Shown piece after piece: positions 6,498 through 12,832 of a stretch of DNA of 12,891 nucleotides. Each line of letters opens with the position of its first letter. Position 1 is the first letter of the stretch. The DNA is from Kytococcus schroeteri (GTDB lineage Bacteria; Actinomycetota; Actinomycetes; Actinomycetales; Dermatophilaceae), in assembly GCF_002847825.1 (NCBI RefSeq), contig NZ_PKIZ01000015.1, forward strand, positions 1 through 12,891, read 5' to 3'. The position numbers and the translations under genes were made by a program. The notes under the pieces are model-generated. The model saw nothing but the letters and a program-made list of their open reading frames with translations, did no database searches and was not told where the DNA came from.

Positions 6498-9067
6498 GAA
6501 CGCGCGTCGAAGGCCTGGGCGGCCAGCGCGCGGACGGTGCCGTCGCGGTTCTCGGCGATGACGCGGCGGAGCGCGGCCGAGGCGTCCGGGTGGCCGTCGA
6601 GCCACGCCTGCGCGGCGTCCACGAGGTCCTGGTGCACCAGCGGGTGCGGGTAGAAGCCGCCGGCCACCGCCTCGGCGATGGCGTGGGTGCGCTCGTCCCA
6701 CATGTCCGCCACGGCCTCGAAGTAGGGCTCCACGAAGGGCCGCAGGTCCTCCGGCGTCCGGGCGCGCTGCCAGCCGGCGGCGGTGGCCACCACCTCGGCG
6801 TTGGGCAGGCGGGTGTCGCGCCACACGCTGTCCCAGGCCGCCTGCTTGGAGGCCGCGTCGGGGCGGGCGGCGCGGGCGCGGGCCAGGCGCTCGGCACCCG
6901 AGGCGGTGCGGTCGCGCGCCCCCTCGGCGGCCAGCTCGTCCTCGTCCAGCACACCGTTCTTGGCCAGGCCGGTCACCAGCGCCCAGCGCATGTCGGTGTC
7001 CACGGTCAGGCCCGGCAGCTCGGTGGTGCCGTCCACCAGCGCGCGCAGGCGGGCCACGCCGGCCTCCCCGCGCACGGCGGCGGCCCATGCGGTGGCCAGC
7101 TGCAGTTGCAGGTCCGAGCCCGGGGCGGCCTGCTCCACCAGGCGGCCCAGCTCGTCGGCCAGGCGCTGGGCGGTGGCCTCGCGGTGCTGCGGCGCCACGT
7201 AGCGGCCGGCGGCGGCCTCCAGCTGCGAGAGCAGGATGCGCACCAGCGTGGAGTCGGTCTCCCCGGGCAGGGCGCGGAGCCCCAGCTCGATGAAGTCGCG
7301 CGCCGACATCTGCGCGTCGCGGGTCATGTCCCACGCGGCCCCCAGCACCACGGCGCGGGGCAGCGAGTCGGTGAAGGCCGCCACGTGCTCGGTGGCCGTC
7401 GCCAGGCTGTGGGCGTCCAGGCGCACCTTGCAGTAGCCCAGGTCGTCGTCGTTGAGCAGCAGCAGGTCAGGGCGGGCGCGGCCCACCAGCTGCGGCAGCT
7501 CGGTGCGCTCGCCGGTGACGTCCAGCTCCCAGCGGTCAGTGCGCTGCAGGGAGCCGTCCACCAGGTCGTAGGCGCCCACGGCGATGCGGTGCGGGCGCAG
7601 GGTGGGCAGCTCGGCGGTGGCCTTCTGCTCGATGGCCGCGGCGGTCACGGTGCCGGCGTCGTCCACCTCGAGGACGGGGGAGAGGGTGTTGACCCCCGCC
7701 GTCTCCAGCCAGGCGGCCACCCACGGGCCGAGGTCGCGGCCGGAGGTCGCCTCGAGGTGGCGGGTGAGGTCGGCCAGGGTGGTGTTGCCCCACTTGTGCT
7801 CGGCGAAGTAGGCGCGCAGCCCGTCGCGGAAGGCGTCCTCGCCCACGTAGGCCACCAGCTGCTTGAGCACACTGGCGCCCTTGGCGTAGGTGATGCCGTC
7901 GAAGTTCACCTCCACGTCCGCGAGGTCGCGGATCTCGGCCACGATCGGGTGCGTGGAGGAGAGCTGGTCCTGGTGGTACGCCCAGGTCTTCTCGCTGATG
8001 GCGAAGGTGGTCCACGCGGTGTCCCACTGCGTGGCCTCGGTCTGGCAGGTGGTGGACGCCCACTCGGCGAAGGACTCGTTGAGCCACAGGTCGTTCCACC
8101 ACTTCATGGTCACCAGGTTGCCGAACCACATGTGGGCCAGCTCGTGGAGGATGGTGAGGGCCCGGCGCTCCACGAGGGTGTCGGGCACGGCGGAGCGGAA
8201 GACGTAGATCTCGGCGAAGGTCACGCAGCCCGCGTTCTCCATCGCCCCCATGTTGTACTCCGGCGTGAAGACCTGGTCGTACGTGCGGAAGGGGTACGGC
8301 TGGTCGAAGTACTCCTCGAAGAACGCGAAGCCGGCCTTGGTGATGGCGAAGACGTTGTCGGCGTCCAGGTGCTGCTCGAGGCTCCTGCGGGCCAGCACGC
8401 CCAGCGGCACGGTGCCGTTGCGGGTCTCCACCGAGTCCTCGAAGCGCACGTACGGCCCGGCCACCACGGCGGTGATGTAGCAGGAGATCGGGGGAGTGGG
8501 CTCGAAGGTGAAGGTGGCGCGCTCCACCGGGTTCTCGCCGTCGAGGGTGCCTGTGCCGGCGGGCACGCCCTGCGGGGTGGCCTCGTTGCTCAGCACCTGC
8601 CAGTGCGCCGGGGCGGTGATGGTGAACTGGAAGGTGGCCTTGAGGTCCGGCTGCTCGAACACCGGGAACATGCGGCGGCAGTCGGCCACCTCGAACTGGG
8701 TGTACAGGTACACCTCGCCGTCGGCCGGGTCCACGAAGCGGTGCAGGCCCTCGCCGGTGTTCATGTAGCGGCCCACGCCCTCCACCACCAGCTCGTGCTC
8801 GCCCTCGGTGAGGCCGGGCACCGGCAGGCGGGCGCCGTCGAAACGGGAGGTGTCTAGCGCGGCGCCGTCGAGCGTCGCGCGGGTGACCCGGTCGCCGATG
8901 AAGTCGATGAAGGTGTCGCCGGCCCCCAGCGCCGTGAACCGCACCACCGAGCGCGTGGCGAAGGTGGACGGACCGGTCGTGACGTCCGTGGTCACCTCGT
9001 AGCTGTGCGTCGCGATGAGCTGCGAGCGCTCCATTGCCTCGTCGCGGGTGAGGTTCTTGCCGGGCAC
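6494..9067 (-). CDS. pepN: Aminopeptidase N (M1 zinc metallopeptidase)
   Basis: An 857-residue cytosolic enzyme that removes N-terminal residues from peptides, downstream of Clp and other proteases. The substrate-binding motif GAMEN is at 274-278. The zinc site is HELAH at 308-312, with the third ligand Glu331 in WLNESFAEW. GITYAKGASVL (391-401) holds the likely transition-state Tyr394. The C-terminal half is the helical ERAP1-like domain. The GTG start at 9067 (VPGKNLTRDEA) agrees with family N-termini and has GGAG 6 nt upstream. The frame remains open to 10405 only as a shadow of dsbA-like and rpiB. It is the first gene of an operon with the MscS channel and glbO, and divergent from the Rv2466c-like gene across 138 bp. 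Confidence 0.96.
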   Translation of the reverse strand: MPGKNLTRDEAMERSQLIATHSYEVTTDVTTGPSTFATRSVVRFTALGAGDTFIDFIGDRVTRATLDGAALDTSRFDGARLPVPGLTEGEHELVVEGVGRYMNTGEGLHRFVDPADGEVYLYTQFEVADCRRMFPVFEQPDLKATFQFTITAPAHWQVLSNEATPQGVPAGTGTLDGENPVERATFTFEPTPPISCYITAVVAGPYVRFEDSVETRNGTVPLGVLARRSLEQHLDADNVFAITKAGFAFFEEYFDQPYPFRTYDQVFTPEYNMGAMENAGCVTFAEIYVFRSAVPDTLVERRALTILHELAHMWFGNLVTMKWWNDLWLNESFAEWASTTCQTEATQWDTAWTTFAISEKTWAYHQDQLSSTHPIVAEIRDLADVEVNFDGITYAKGASVLKQLVAYVGEDAFRDGLRAYFAEHKWGNTTLADLTRHLEATSGRDLGPWVAAWLETAGVNTLSPVLEVDDAGTVTAAAIEQKATAELPTLRPHRIAVGAYDLVDGSLQRTDRWELDVTGERTELPQLVGRARPDLLLLNDDDLGYCKVRLDAHSLATATEHVAAFTDSLPRAVVLGAAWDMTRDAQMSARDFIELGLRALPGETDSTLVRILLSQLEAAAGRYVAPQHREATAQRLADELGRLVEQAAPGSDLQLQLATAWAAAVRGEAGVARLRALVDGTTELPGLTVDTDMRWALVTGLAKNGVLDEDELAAEGARDRTASGAERLARARAARPDAASKQAAWDSVWRDTRLPNAEVVATAAGWQRARTPEDLRPFVEPYFEAVADMWDERTHAIAEAVAGGFYPHPLVHQDLVDAAQAWLDGHPDASAALRRVIAENRDGTVRALAAQAFDARS

Positions 9068-9192
9068 GGGGTACTCCAGGGGGTGGGGGCCGGTGGACAG
9101 CGGCAGTGTGCCACGCAGATGGTGCAGATCACGAGGCCGCGGCGGGGCCCGTGGGCGGGCGGTGGTGTCGTCGGCGGGGCGGGTGACGGTGG

Positions 9193-9198
9193 CAGACT
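9193..9198 (+). promoter_or_regulatory. Candidate -10 of a leaderless promoter for the Rv2466c-like gene
   Basis: CAGACT ends 7 bp before the ATG at 9206, the same geometry as TAGACT before ettA. A GGAGG is present (9200-9204) but only 1 nt from the ATG, too close to act as a normal Shine-Dalgarno. I could not find a clear -35. Confidence 0.3.
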
Positions 9199-9205
9199 CG
9201 GAGGC

Positions 9206-9871
9206 ATGACCGACGCATCGCAGACGACGCAGCGCACGCAGGTCGAGATGTTCTTCGACCCCACCTGCCCCTGGGCCTGGATGACCAGCCGCTGGCTCAT
9301 GGAGGTGGCCGAGGCCCGTGACCTCGAGGTCACCTGGTCCCTCATGTCGCTGGCCGTGCTCAACGACGGGCGCGACCTCCCCGCGGAGTACGCCGAGAGC
9401 ATGCAGCTCGCGTGGGGTCCGGCCCGTGTGGTGTCGGCCGCCGTGGCCGCCCACGGCCAGGAGGTGGCCAAGCCCCTCTACGACGCCCTCGGCACCCGCC
9501 TGCACCCGGGTGGCCGCAAGCCCGGCGACCGGACCGAGGCCGAGGCCCTCATCGCCGAGGCGCTGGCCGAGGTGGGCCTGCCCGCCGAGCTGGCCCAGGT
9601 GGCCTACCCCGGTGGCGTGGGCAACAACCCCGAGGACGAGGTGACCGCGGACCTGCGGACGCGCCAGCAGCGTGCCGTCGACCTCGTGGGCGACGACGTG
9701 GGCACTCCGGTGATCCGGATCGGCGACACCGCCTTTTTCGGCCCGGTGGTCACCCCGGCCCCCACCGGCGAGGCCGCGCTCCAACTGTGGGACGGCGTGG
9801 TGCAGGCCGCCTCGGTGCCCGGCTTCTTCGAGCTCAAGCGCTCCCGCGACGTCGGCCCCCAGTTCGGTTGA
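9206..9871 (+). CDS. DsbA/Rv2466c-like thioredoxin-fold protein (mycothiol-linked family)
   Basis: A 221-residue cytosolic protein with no signal peptide. FFDPTCPWAWMTSRW (16-30) is the active-site region, SLMSLAVLNDGRDLP (45-59) the helical insertion, and VGTPVI (165-170) contains the cis-proline (Pro168) of the thioredoxin fold. AFFGPV (176-181) and FFELKRSR (207-214) match the M. tuberculosis Rv2466c tail. Rv2466c is a mycothiol-dependent reductase with a CPWC site. Here the second Cys is Ala (CPWAW), leaving only Cys21, so a monothiol mechanism with a low-molecular-weight thiol is the likely mode if it is active. The ATG start was chosen by family length. It lies 48 bp upstream of rpiB on the same strand, as in mycobacteria. 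Confidence 0.88.
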   Translation: MTDASQTTQRTQVEMFFDPTCPWAWMTSRWLMEVAEARDLEVTWSLMSLAVLNDGRDLPAEYAESMQLAWGPARVVSAAVAAHGQEVAKPLYDALGTRLHPGGRKPGDRTEAEALIAEALAEVGLPAELAQVAYPGGVGNNPEDEVTADLRTRQQRAVDLVGDDVGTPVIRIGDTAFFGPVVTPAPTGEAALQLWDGVVQAASVPGFFELKRSRDVGPQFG

Positions 9872-9919
9872 GCGACGCCGCGCCGAGCACCCGACGCACG
9901 TACCTCTGACAGGAGACCC

Positions 9920-10381
9920 ATGAAGATCCACCTCGGTGGCGACCACGCCGCCTACGACCTGCAGCGCCACCTCGTGCAGTGGCTCACCGACGCCGGCCAC
10001 GAGGTCGTGGACCACGGCCCGGCCGAGTACGACGCCGTGGACGACTACCCGGTGTTCGTCCTGCCCGCCGCGCGGGCCGTGGCCGAGGACCCGGCCTCGC
10101 TCGGCATCGTGCTGGGCGGCTCGGGCAACGGGGAGCAGATCGCGGCCAACAAGGTGGCCGGCGTGCGCGCGGCGCTGGCCTGGAGCCCGGAGCTGGCCGT
10201 CCTGGCCCGCCAGCACAACGACGCCCGCATCCTGAGCCTGGGGGCGCGCTTCCTGGACACCGCCACCGCCGAGGCGATCGTGGAGGCCTTCGTCACCACG
10301 GAGTTCACCGGCGAGGAGCGTCACGCCCGTCGGGTGGCGATGGTGGAGGCCTACGAGAAGGACGGCACCCTGCCGGCCTGA
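9920..10381 (+). CDS. rpiB: Ribose-5-phosphate isomerase B
   Basis: A 153-residue enzyme interconverting ribose-5-phosphate and ribulose-5-phosphate in the pentose phosphate pathway. GGDHAAYDL (6-14) forms part of the substrate pocket. GIVLGGSGNGEQIAANK (62-78) carries Ser68 and the probable catalytic base Glu72. It resembles the actinobacterial Glu-type enzyme, not the Cys65 type of E. coli. QHNDARILSLGAR (98-110) holds the conserved His99/Asn100 region. AGGAG lies at 9911-9915, 4 nt before the ATG. It is probably cotranscribed with the upstream Rv2466c-like gene and is followed by a strong hairpin terminator 22 bp after its stop. Confidence 0.95.
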   Translation: MKIHLGGDHAAYDLQRHLVQWLTDAGHEVVDHGPAEYDAVDDYPVFVLPAARAVAEDPASLGIVLGGSGNGEQIAANKVAGVRAALAWSPELAVLARQHNDARILSLGARFLDTATAEAIVEAFVTTEFTGEERHARRVAMVEAYEKDGTLPA

Positions 10382-10403
10382 CCAGGACGACCGGCCGTAG
10401 CGC

Positions 10404-10441
10404 ACGACGAGGCCCCCACCACCTGGTGGGGGCCTCGTCGT
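10404..10441. terminator. Two-way terminator after rpiB
   Basis: acgacgaggcccccacca (10404-10421) and tggtgggggcctcgtcgt (10424-10441) are perfect reverse complements around 2 bp. In RNA this is a stem of about 16-17 bp with a small loop. It lies between convergent rpiB and the minus-strand small gene. A second, smaller hairpin follows at 10444-10460 (ccccggc / gccgggg, loop acg). Confidence 0.8.
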
Positions 10442-10467
10442 CTCCCCGGCACGGCCGGGGGAGGGGC

Positions 10468-10668
10468 TCAGGCCTGCTGCTCGTCGCCGCTCAGGCCGTC
10501 CAGGTGCTCGCCCACCTTGTCGCCACCGGAGGCGATCTGGTCACCGAACTTGTTGCCGGTCGCGTCGTCGACGCGGTCACCGGCGGCGTCGATGGCGCCA
10601 TCCACCTTCTCGCGCTGCGCGTCGTAGCCCTTGCCTGCCAGGTCCTTGGCGTTGTCCATGATGCCCAT
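10468..10668 (-). CDS. Small MT0933/Rv0909 antitoxin-like protein, orphan
   Basis: A 66-residue, highly charged, helix-prone protein. MGIMDNAKDLAGKGYDA at the start and DGAIDAAGDRVDDATGNKFG (27-46) in the middle match the pattern of the actinobacterial MT0933-like antitoxin family, which includes Rv0909 (MGxxDKAKDL, DKAGDxVDExTGxKY). It ends KVGEHLDGLSGDEQQA. The ATG at 10668 has GGAG 8 nt upstream. In M. tuberculosis the partner is the SRPBCC-like toxin Rv0910; no such gene lies beside it here, since its neighbours are a terminator and tRNA-Gly upstream and rpiB downstream. It may have a role other than toxin neutralisation. A CsbD-like stress protein is the main alternative. Confidence 0.72.
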   Translation of the reverse strand: MGIMDNAKDLAGKGYDAQREKVDGAIDAAGDRVDDATGNKFGDQIASGGDKVGEHLDGLSGDEQQA

Positions 10669-10695
10669 GGTGTTCTCCGTTCGTCGGGTGACTGC

Positions 10696-10725
10696 GGTGC
10701 GCGACCCGGGTGGGTCGCCCGCACC
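10696..10725 (-). promoter_or_regulatory. Bulged inverted repeat in the leader of the antitoxin-like gene
   Basis: ggtgcgcgaccc at 10696-10707 pairs with gggtcgcccgcacc at 10712-10725: 12 bp with a 2-nt bulge and a 4-nt loop. It sits directly downstream of a candidate -10 and about 28 bp upstream of the start codon. It suits an operator at the transcription start or a leader stem-loop. Confidence 0.4.
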
Positions 10726-10726
10726 C

Positions 10727-10755
10727 ACCCTGTCAGCCCGGCGTGAGGGGCGCAA
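10727..10755 (-). promoter_or_regulatory. Candidate promoter of the antitoxin-like gene
   Basis: On the minus strand, TTGCGC (10755-10750) and CAGGGT (10732-10727) are separated by exactly 17 bp, and TGA precedes the -10. This would start transcription near 10720 and give a leader of about 50 nt. It was found by eye and the match to consensus is moderate. Confidence 0.35.
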
Positions 10756-10758
10756 GGA

Positions 10759-10805
10759 AAAGGGGGACGACGAGAGCCCCGCGGGGGTGTCCGCGGGGCT
10801 CTCGT
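10759..10805 (-). terminator. Rho-independent terminator of tRNA-Gly
   Basis: acgagagccccgcgg (10770-10784) and ccgcggggctctcgt (10791-10805) form a perfect 15-bp stem with a 6-nt loop. Read on the minus strand, the hairpin is followed by CGTCCCCCTTTT, giving a short U-tract. It therefore ends transcription from the tRNA-Gly gene on that strand. Confidence 0.75.
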
Positions 10806-10811
10806 ACGACG

Positions 10812-10885
10812 TGGAGCGGGCGACGGGAATCGAACCCGCACAACCAGTTTGGAAGACTGGGGCTCTACCATTGAGCTACGCCCGC
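10812..10885 (-). tRNA. tRNA-Gly (anticodon TCC)
   Basis: A complete cloverleaf on the minus strand. The acceptor stem is GCGGGCG/CGCCCGC, the D arm GCTCAATGGTAGAGC, the anticodon stem-loop CCAGT-CTTCCAA-ACTGG with anticodon TCC, and the T loop TTCGAAT. The discriminator is T, and CCA is encoded (10814-10812). It reads GGA and possibly GGG codons. It is divergent from tRNA-Pro, 122 bp away, and followed by a good terminator. Confidence 0.95.
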
Positions 10886-10969
10886 ACGCGTGGTGACCTG
10901 CTTGCCGCCGCGTGCAGCCGCGTGGCGGTCTGCTGCCGGTGGCATGCACCGCAGGCCGATGCACCGGGA

Positions 10970-10980
10970 TACCCTACCCT
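10970..10980 (+). promoter_or_regulatory. Candidate -10 region for tRNA-Pro
   Basis: Two overlapping TAnnnT matches (TACCCT at 10970-10975 and 10975-10980) lie 28-38 bp upstream of the tRNA-Pro 5' end, a usual distance for a tRNA promoter. No clear -35 is visible. The rest of 10886-11007 must also hold the tRNA-Gly promoter, which I could not locate. Confidence 0.3.
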
Positions 10981-11007
10981 GTCGGCGCCGCGGTCGTGCG
11001 CCGAGCA

Positions 11008-11081
11008 CGGGGTATGGCGCAGCTTGGTAGCGCGTCCGCTTTGGGAGCGGAAGGCCGCCGGTTCGAATCCGGCTACCCCGA
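11008..11081 (+). tRNA. tRNA-Pro (anticodon TGG)
   Basis: A complete cloverleaf: acceptor CGGGGTA/TACCCCG, D arm GCGCAGCTTGGTAGCGC, anticodon stem-loop TCCGC-TTTGGGA-GCGGA with anticodon TGG, T loop TTCGAAT and discriminator A. CCA is not encoded (ACCG follows), unlike the nearby tRNA-Gly, so the end must be added by the CCA enzyme. It lies 106 bp upstream of the trigger factor start on the same strand and could share a transcript with it. Confidence 0.95.
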
Positions 11082-11086
11082 CCGTC

Positions 11087-11092
11087 TAGCAT
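11087..11092 (+). promoter_or_regulatory. Candidate -10 for trigger factor
   Basis: TAGCAT fits TAnnnT and lies 6 bp after tRNA-Pro. Its -35 would fall in the tRNA T-arm, where TTCGAA (11062-11067) is a weak candidate with a long 19-bp spacer. If used, the tig leader would be about 90 nt long. Confidence 0.25.
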
Positions 11093-11140
11093 TGATCCCC
11101 ATTGCGATGGCGTGGCGACACGGCGTGGTCGCTGGACGAC

Positions 11141-11158
11141 GGGGCCGCAGCCGGCCCC
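11141..11158 (+). other. Small hairpin in the trigger factor leader
   Basis: ggggccg (11141-11147) pairs with cggcccc (11152-11158) around the tetraloop cagc. It ends 30 bp before the GTG start. It may end part of the tRNA-Pro transcription or tune tig expression; there is no T-run. Confidence 0.35.
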
Positions 11159-11187
11159 ATCCCCCTGAACCAACGGAGACGAGTGAC

Positions 11188-12645
11188 GTGAAGAGTGCTG
11201 TCGAGAACCTGGACCCGACCCGCGTGAAGGTGGCGGTGGAGGTTCCCCACGAGGAGCTCAAGCCCGCCCTCGACGAGGCGTACAAGACCATCGCCGGCCA
11301 GGTCCAGATCCCCGGCTTCCGCAAGGGCAAGGTCCCGGCTCGCATCATCGACCAGCGCTTCGGCCGTGGCGCCGTGGTGCAGGAGGCCGTCAACGCTCAG
11401 CTCCCCGAGCTGTACGCCCGCGCCATCACCGAGAACGACCTGCAGCCCATCGGCGAGCCGCAGCTCGAGCTCACCGACGTGCCCGTGGCCGACGGCGACC
11501 CGCTGAAGTTCACCGTCGAGGTCGACGTGCGTCCCGCCATCGAGCTGCCGGACACCGCCGGCATGAGGGTGGAGGTCGCCGCGGCCGAGGTGTCCGAGGA
11601 GGACGTGCAGAAGCGCATGGACGACCTGCGCGAGCGCTTCGGCACCCTCAAGGGGGTGGACCGCGCCGTGGCCACCGACGACCACGTCTCCATGGACCTG
11701 CGTGCCGAGATCGACGGCGACGAGATCGACTCCGTGGAGGGCGTCTCCTACCAGGTCGGTCAGGGCACCATGATCGACGGCCTCGACGAGGCCCTCGTGG
11801 GCATGTCCGCCGGCGAGTCCAAGACCTTCACCGCCCCGCTGGCCGGCGGCGACCGTCAGGGCGAGGACTCCCAGGTGACCGTCACCGTGCAGTCGGTCAA
11901 GGAGCGCGAGCTGCCCGAGGTCGACGACGAGTTCGCCCAGCTGGCGTCCCCGTTCGACACCGTCGAGGAGCTGAAGGCCGACCTGTGCAAGCAGGCAGAG
12001 CGCAACGCCACCTTCCAGCAGGGCATCGAGGCCCGCGACAAGATCCTCGAGCAGCTCCTGGGCCAGCTCGAGATCCCGGTGCCGGCCGCCATCGTGGAGG
12101 CTGAGGTGAACTCCCACCTCGAGGGTGAGGGTCGTCAGGACGACGCCGACCACCGCGCCGAGGTCACCAAGTCCACCGAGGACGCCCTGCGTGCGCAGTT
12201 CCTCATGGACGCCCTGGTGGAGCGCGACGAGGTGGAGGTCGAGCAGAACGAGCTGCTCGAGTACCTCATGATGTCCGCGCAGTCCTCCGGCATGGACCCC
12301 AACCAGTTCATCGGCATGCTCGACCAGCAAGGTCAGATCGGCGCCGTCGTCGAGGAGGTGCGCCGCCGCAAGGCCCTGGCCGCCGTCCTGGAGACCGCCG
12401 AGATCGTGGACACCAACGGCAAGTCCGTGGACCTGGGTGCGCTCGAGGACGACGCCGAGGGCGAGGGTGACGAGGCGACCGAGGGTGAGGGTGACGAGGC
12501 GACCGAGGGTGAGGAGGCCGCCGAGAAGCCGGCTGCCAAGAAGGCCCCGGCCAAGAAGGCGACCACGACCCGCAAGGCTCCGGCCAAGAAGGCTGCCGAG
12601 AAGGCCGACGAGGCGCCCGCGGAGGAGACCTCCGAGGAGAAGTGA
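11188..12645 (+). CDS. tig: Trigger factor (ribosome-associated chaperone/prolyl isomerase)
   Basis: A 485-residue chaperone that binds the ribosome exit tunnel and shields nascent chains. The N-terminal ribosome-binding domain carries the signature GFRKGKVP (43-50). An FKBP-like prolyl isomerase domain follows at about 160-245 (DDHVSMDLRAEIDG, GMSAGESKTF). The helical substrate-binding C-domain is at about 246-415. The final 65 residues are an extra tail: an acidic repeat (EGEGDEAT, 424-439) and then a basic H1-like part (KKAPAKKA, RKAPAKKA). The GTG start (VKSAVENLDPTRVK) matches family N-termini and has GGAG 9 nt upstream. The frame extends upstream through tRNA-Pro only by chance. It precedes clpP, as in other actinobacteria, but a terminator-like hairpin and a separate regulatory region divide them. 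Confidence 0.97.
   Translation: MKSAVENLDPTRVKVAVEVPHEELKPALDEAYKTIAGQVQIPGFRKGKVPARIIDQRFGRGAVVQEAVNAQLPELYARAITENDLQPIGEPQLELTDVPVADGDPLKFTVEVDVRPAIELPDTAGMRVEVAAAEVSEEDVQKRMDDLRERFGTLKGVDRAVATDDHVSMDLRAEIDGDEIDSVEGVSYQVGQGTMIDGLDEALVGMSAGESKTFTAPLAGGDRQGEDSQVTVTVQSVKERELPEVDDEFAQLASPFDTVEELKADLCKQAERNATFQQGIEARDKILEQLLGQLEIPVPAAIVEAEVNSHLEGEGRQDDADHRAEVTKSTEDALRAQFLMDALVERDEVEVEQNELLEYLMMSAQSSGMDPNQFIGMLDQQGQIGAVVEEVRRRKALAAVLETAEIVDTNGKSVDLGALEDDAEGEGDEATEGEGDEATEGEEAAEKPAAKKAPAKKATTTRKAPAKKAAEKADEAPAEETSEEK
12457..12514 (+). repeat. 24-bp tandem repeat in tig
   Basis: Two full 24-bp units (12457-12480 and 12481-12504) differ at one base, followed by 10 bp of a third. Each unit is in frame and encodes EGEGDEAT, so copy number can change without a frameshift. 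Confidence 0.9.
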
Positions 12646-12662
12646 CCCCCGGGTCACCCGCA

Positions 12663-12700
12663 GGACGGGGCCGTTGCGCGAGCGCGCAGCGGCCCCGTCC
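12663..12700 (+). terminator. Terminator-like hairpin after tig
   Basis: ggacggggccgttgcgcg (12663-12680) pairs with cgcgcagcggccccgtcc (12683-12700): 18 positions with one G-U wobble around 2 bp, so a real stem of about 16-17 bp. It starts 18 bp after the tig stop. No T-run follows. Confidence 0.7.
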
Positions 12701-12725
12701 GCGTGTCCGGGGTGGCAGGTGCGTG

Positions 12726-12739
12726 CGCTGAGGGCGAAC
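12726..12739. promoter_or_regulatory. ClgR-type binding site upstream of probable clpP
   Basis: The minus strand reads GTTCGC-CCTCA-GCG, an exact match to the GTTCGC-N5-GCG motif reported (from memory) for the Streptomyces activator ClgR, which drives clpP1P2 and lon. It lies about 94 bp upstream of the next GTG start and after the tig terminator, so the target is the downstream gene. Confidence 0.6.
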
Positions 12740-12752
12740 AGGGCCGCCGGCC

Positions 12753-12784
12753 GGGACGAAAGCGGGACGGCTCGGCGTTAGCGT
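12753..12784 (+). promoter_or_regulatory. Candidate promoter of probable clpP
   Basis: TAGCGT at 12779-12784 fits a TAnnnT -10, 48 bp before the GTG. Alternatively, GGGAC (12753-12757) and GTT (12777-12779), 19 bp apart, resemble a SigR/SigH-type redox or heat stress promoter. Both lie just downstream of the ClgR-type box. Neither is strong. Confidence 0.3.
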
Positions 12785-12832
12785 CCCTCGAGGGATCCAC
12801 ACCAGGAACCGTCCGACGAAGGAGAGACGCCC

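Noticed and set aside
5592..6653. Plus-strand frames opposite the MscS channel gene
   Set aside because: Gly/His/Ala-rich shadow translation with no domain; the minus-strand channel has clear MscS motifs.
6590..8857. A 755-codon plus-strand frame opposite pepN
   Set aside because: Low-complexity Val/Gly/Leu/His translation, a shadow of pepN codons, with no recognisable motif.
6494..10405. A 1303-codon minus-strand frame suggesting a large pepN fusion
   Set aside because: Only the part from 9067 down is aminopeptidase N of normal length. The extension is antisense to the Rv2466c-like gene and rpiB, and the GTG at 9067 has a good ribosome binding site.
10912..11187. N-terminal extension of trigger factor
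   Set aside because: It crosses the tRNA-Pro gene, and the family N-terminus (KSAVENLDPTRVK) begins at the GTG at 11188.
11082..11187. Possible riboswitch in the tig leader
   Set aside because: Only one 7-bp hairpin is visible, with no conserved riboswitch core that I recognise.
12643..12656. Small hairpin tgaccc-cc-gggtca at the tig stop
   Set aside because: Only 6 bp with a 2-nt loop; the strong hairpin at 12663-12700 is a better terminator.
12437..12781. Arg/Pro-rich open frame over the tig tail
   Set aside because: It arises from the GC-rich repeat and lysine codons read in another frame and crosses the terminator; there is no start signal.
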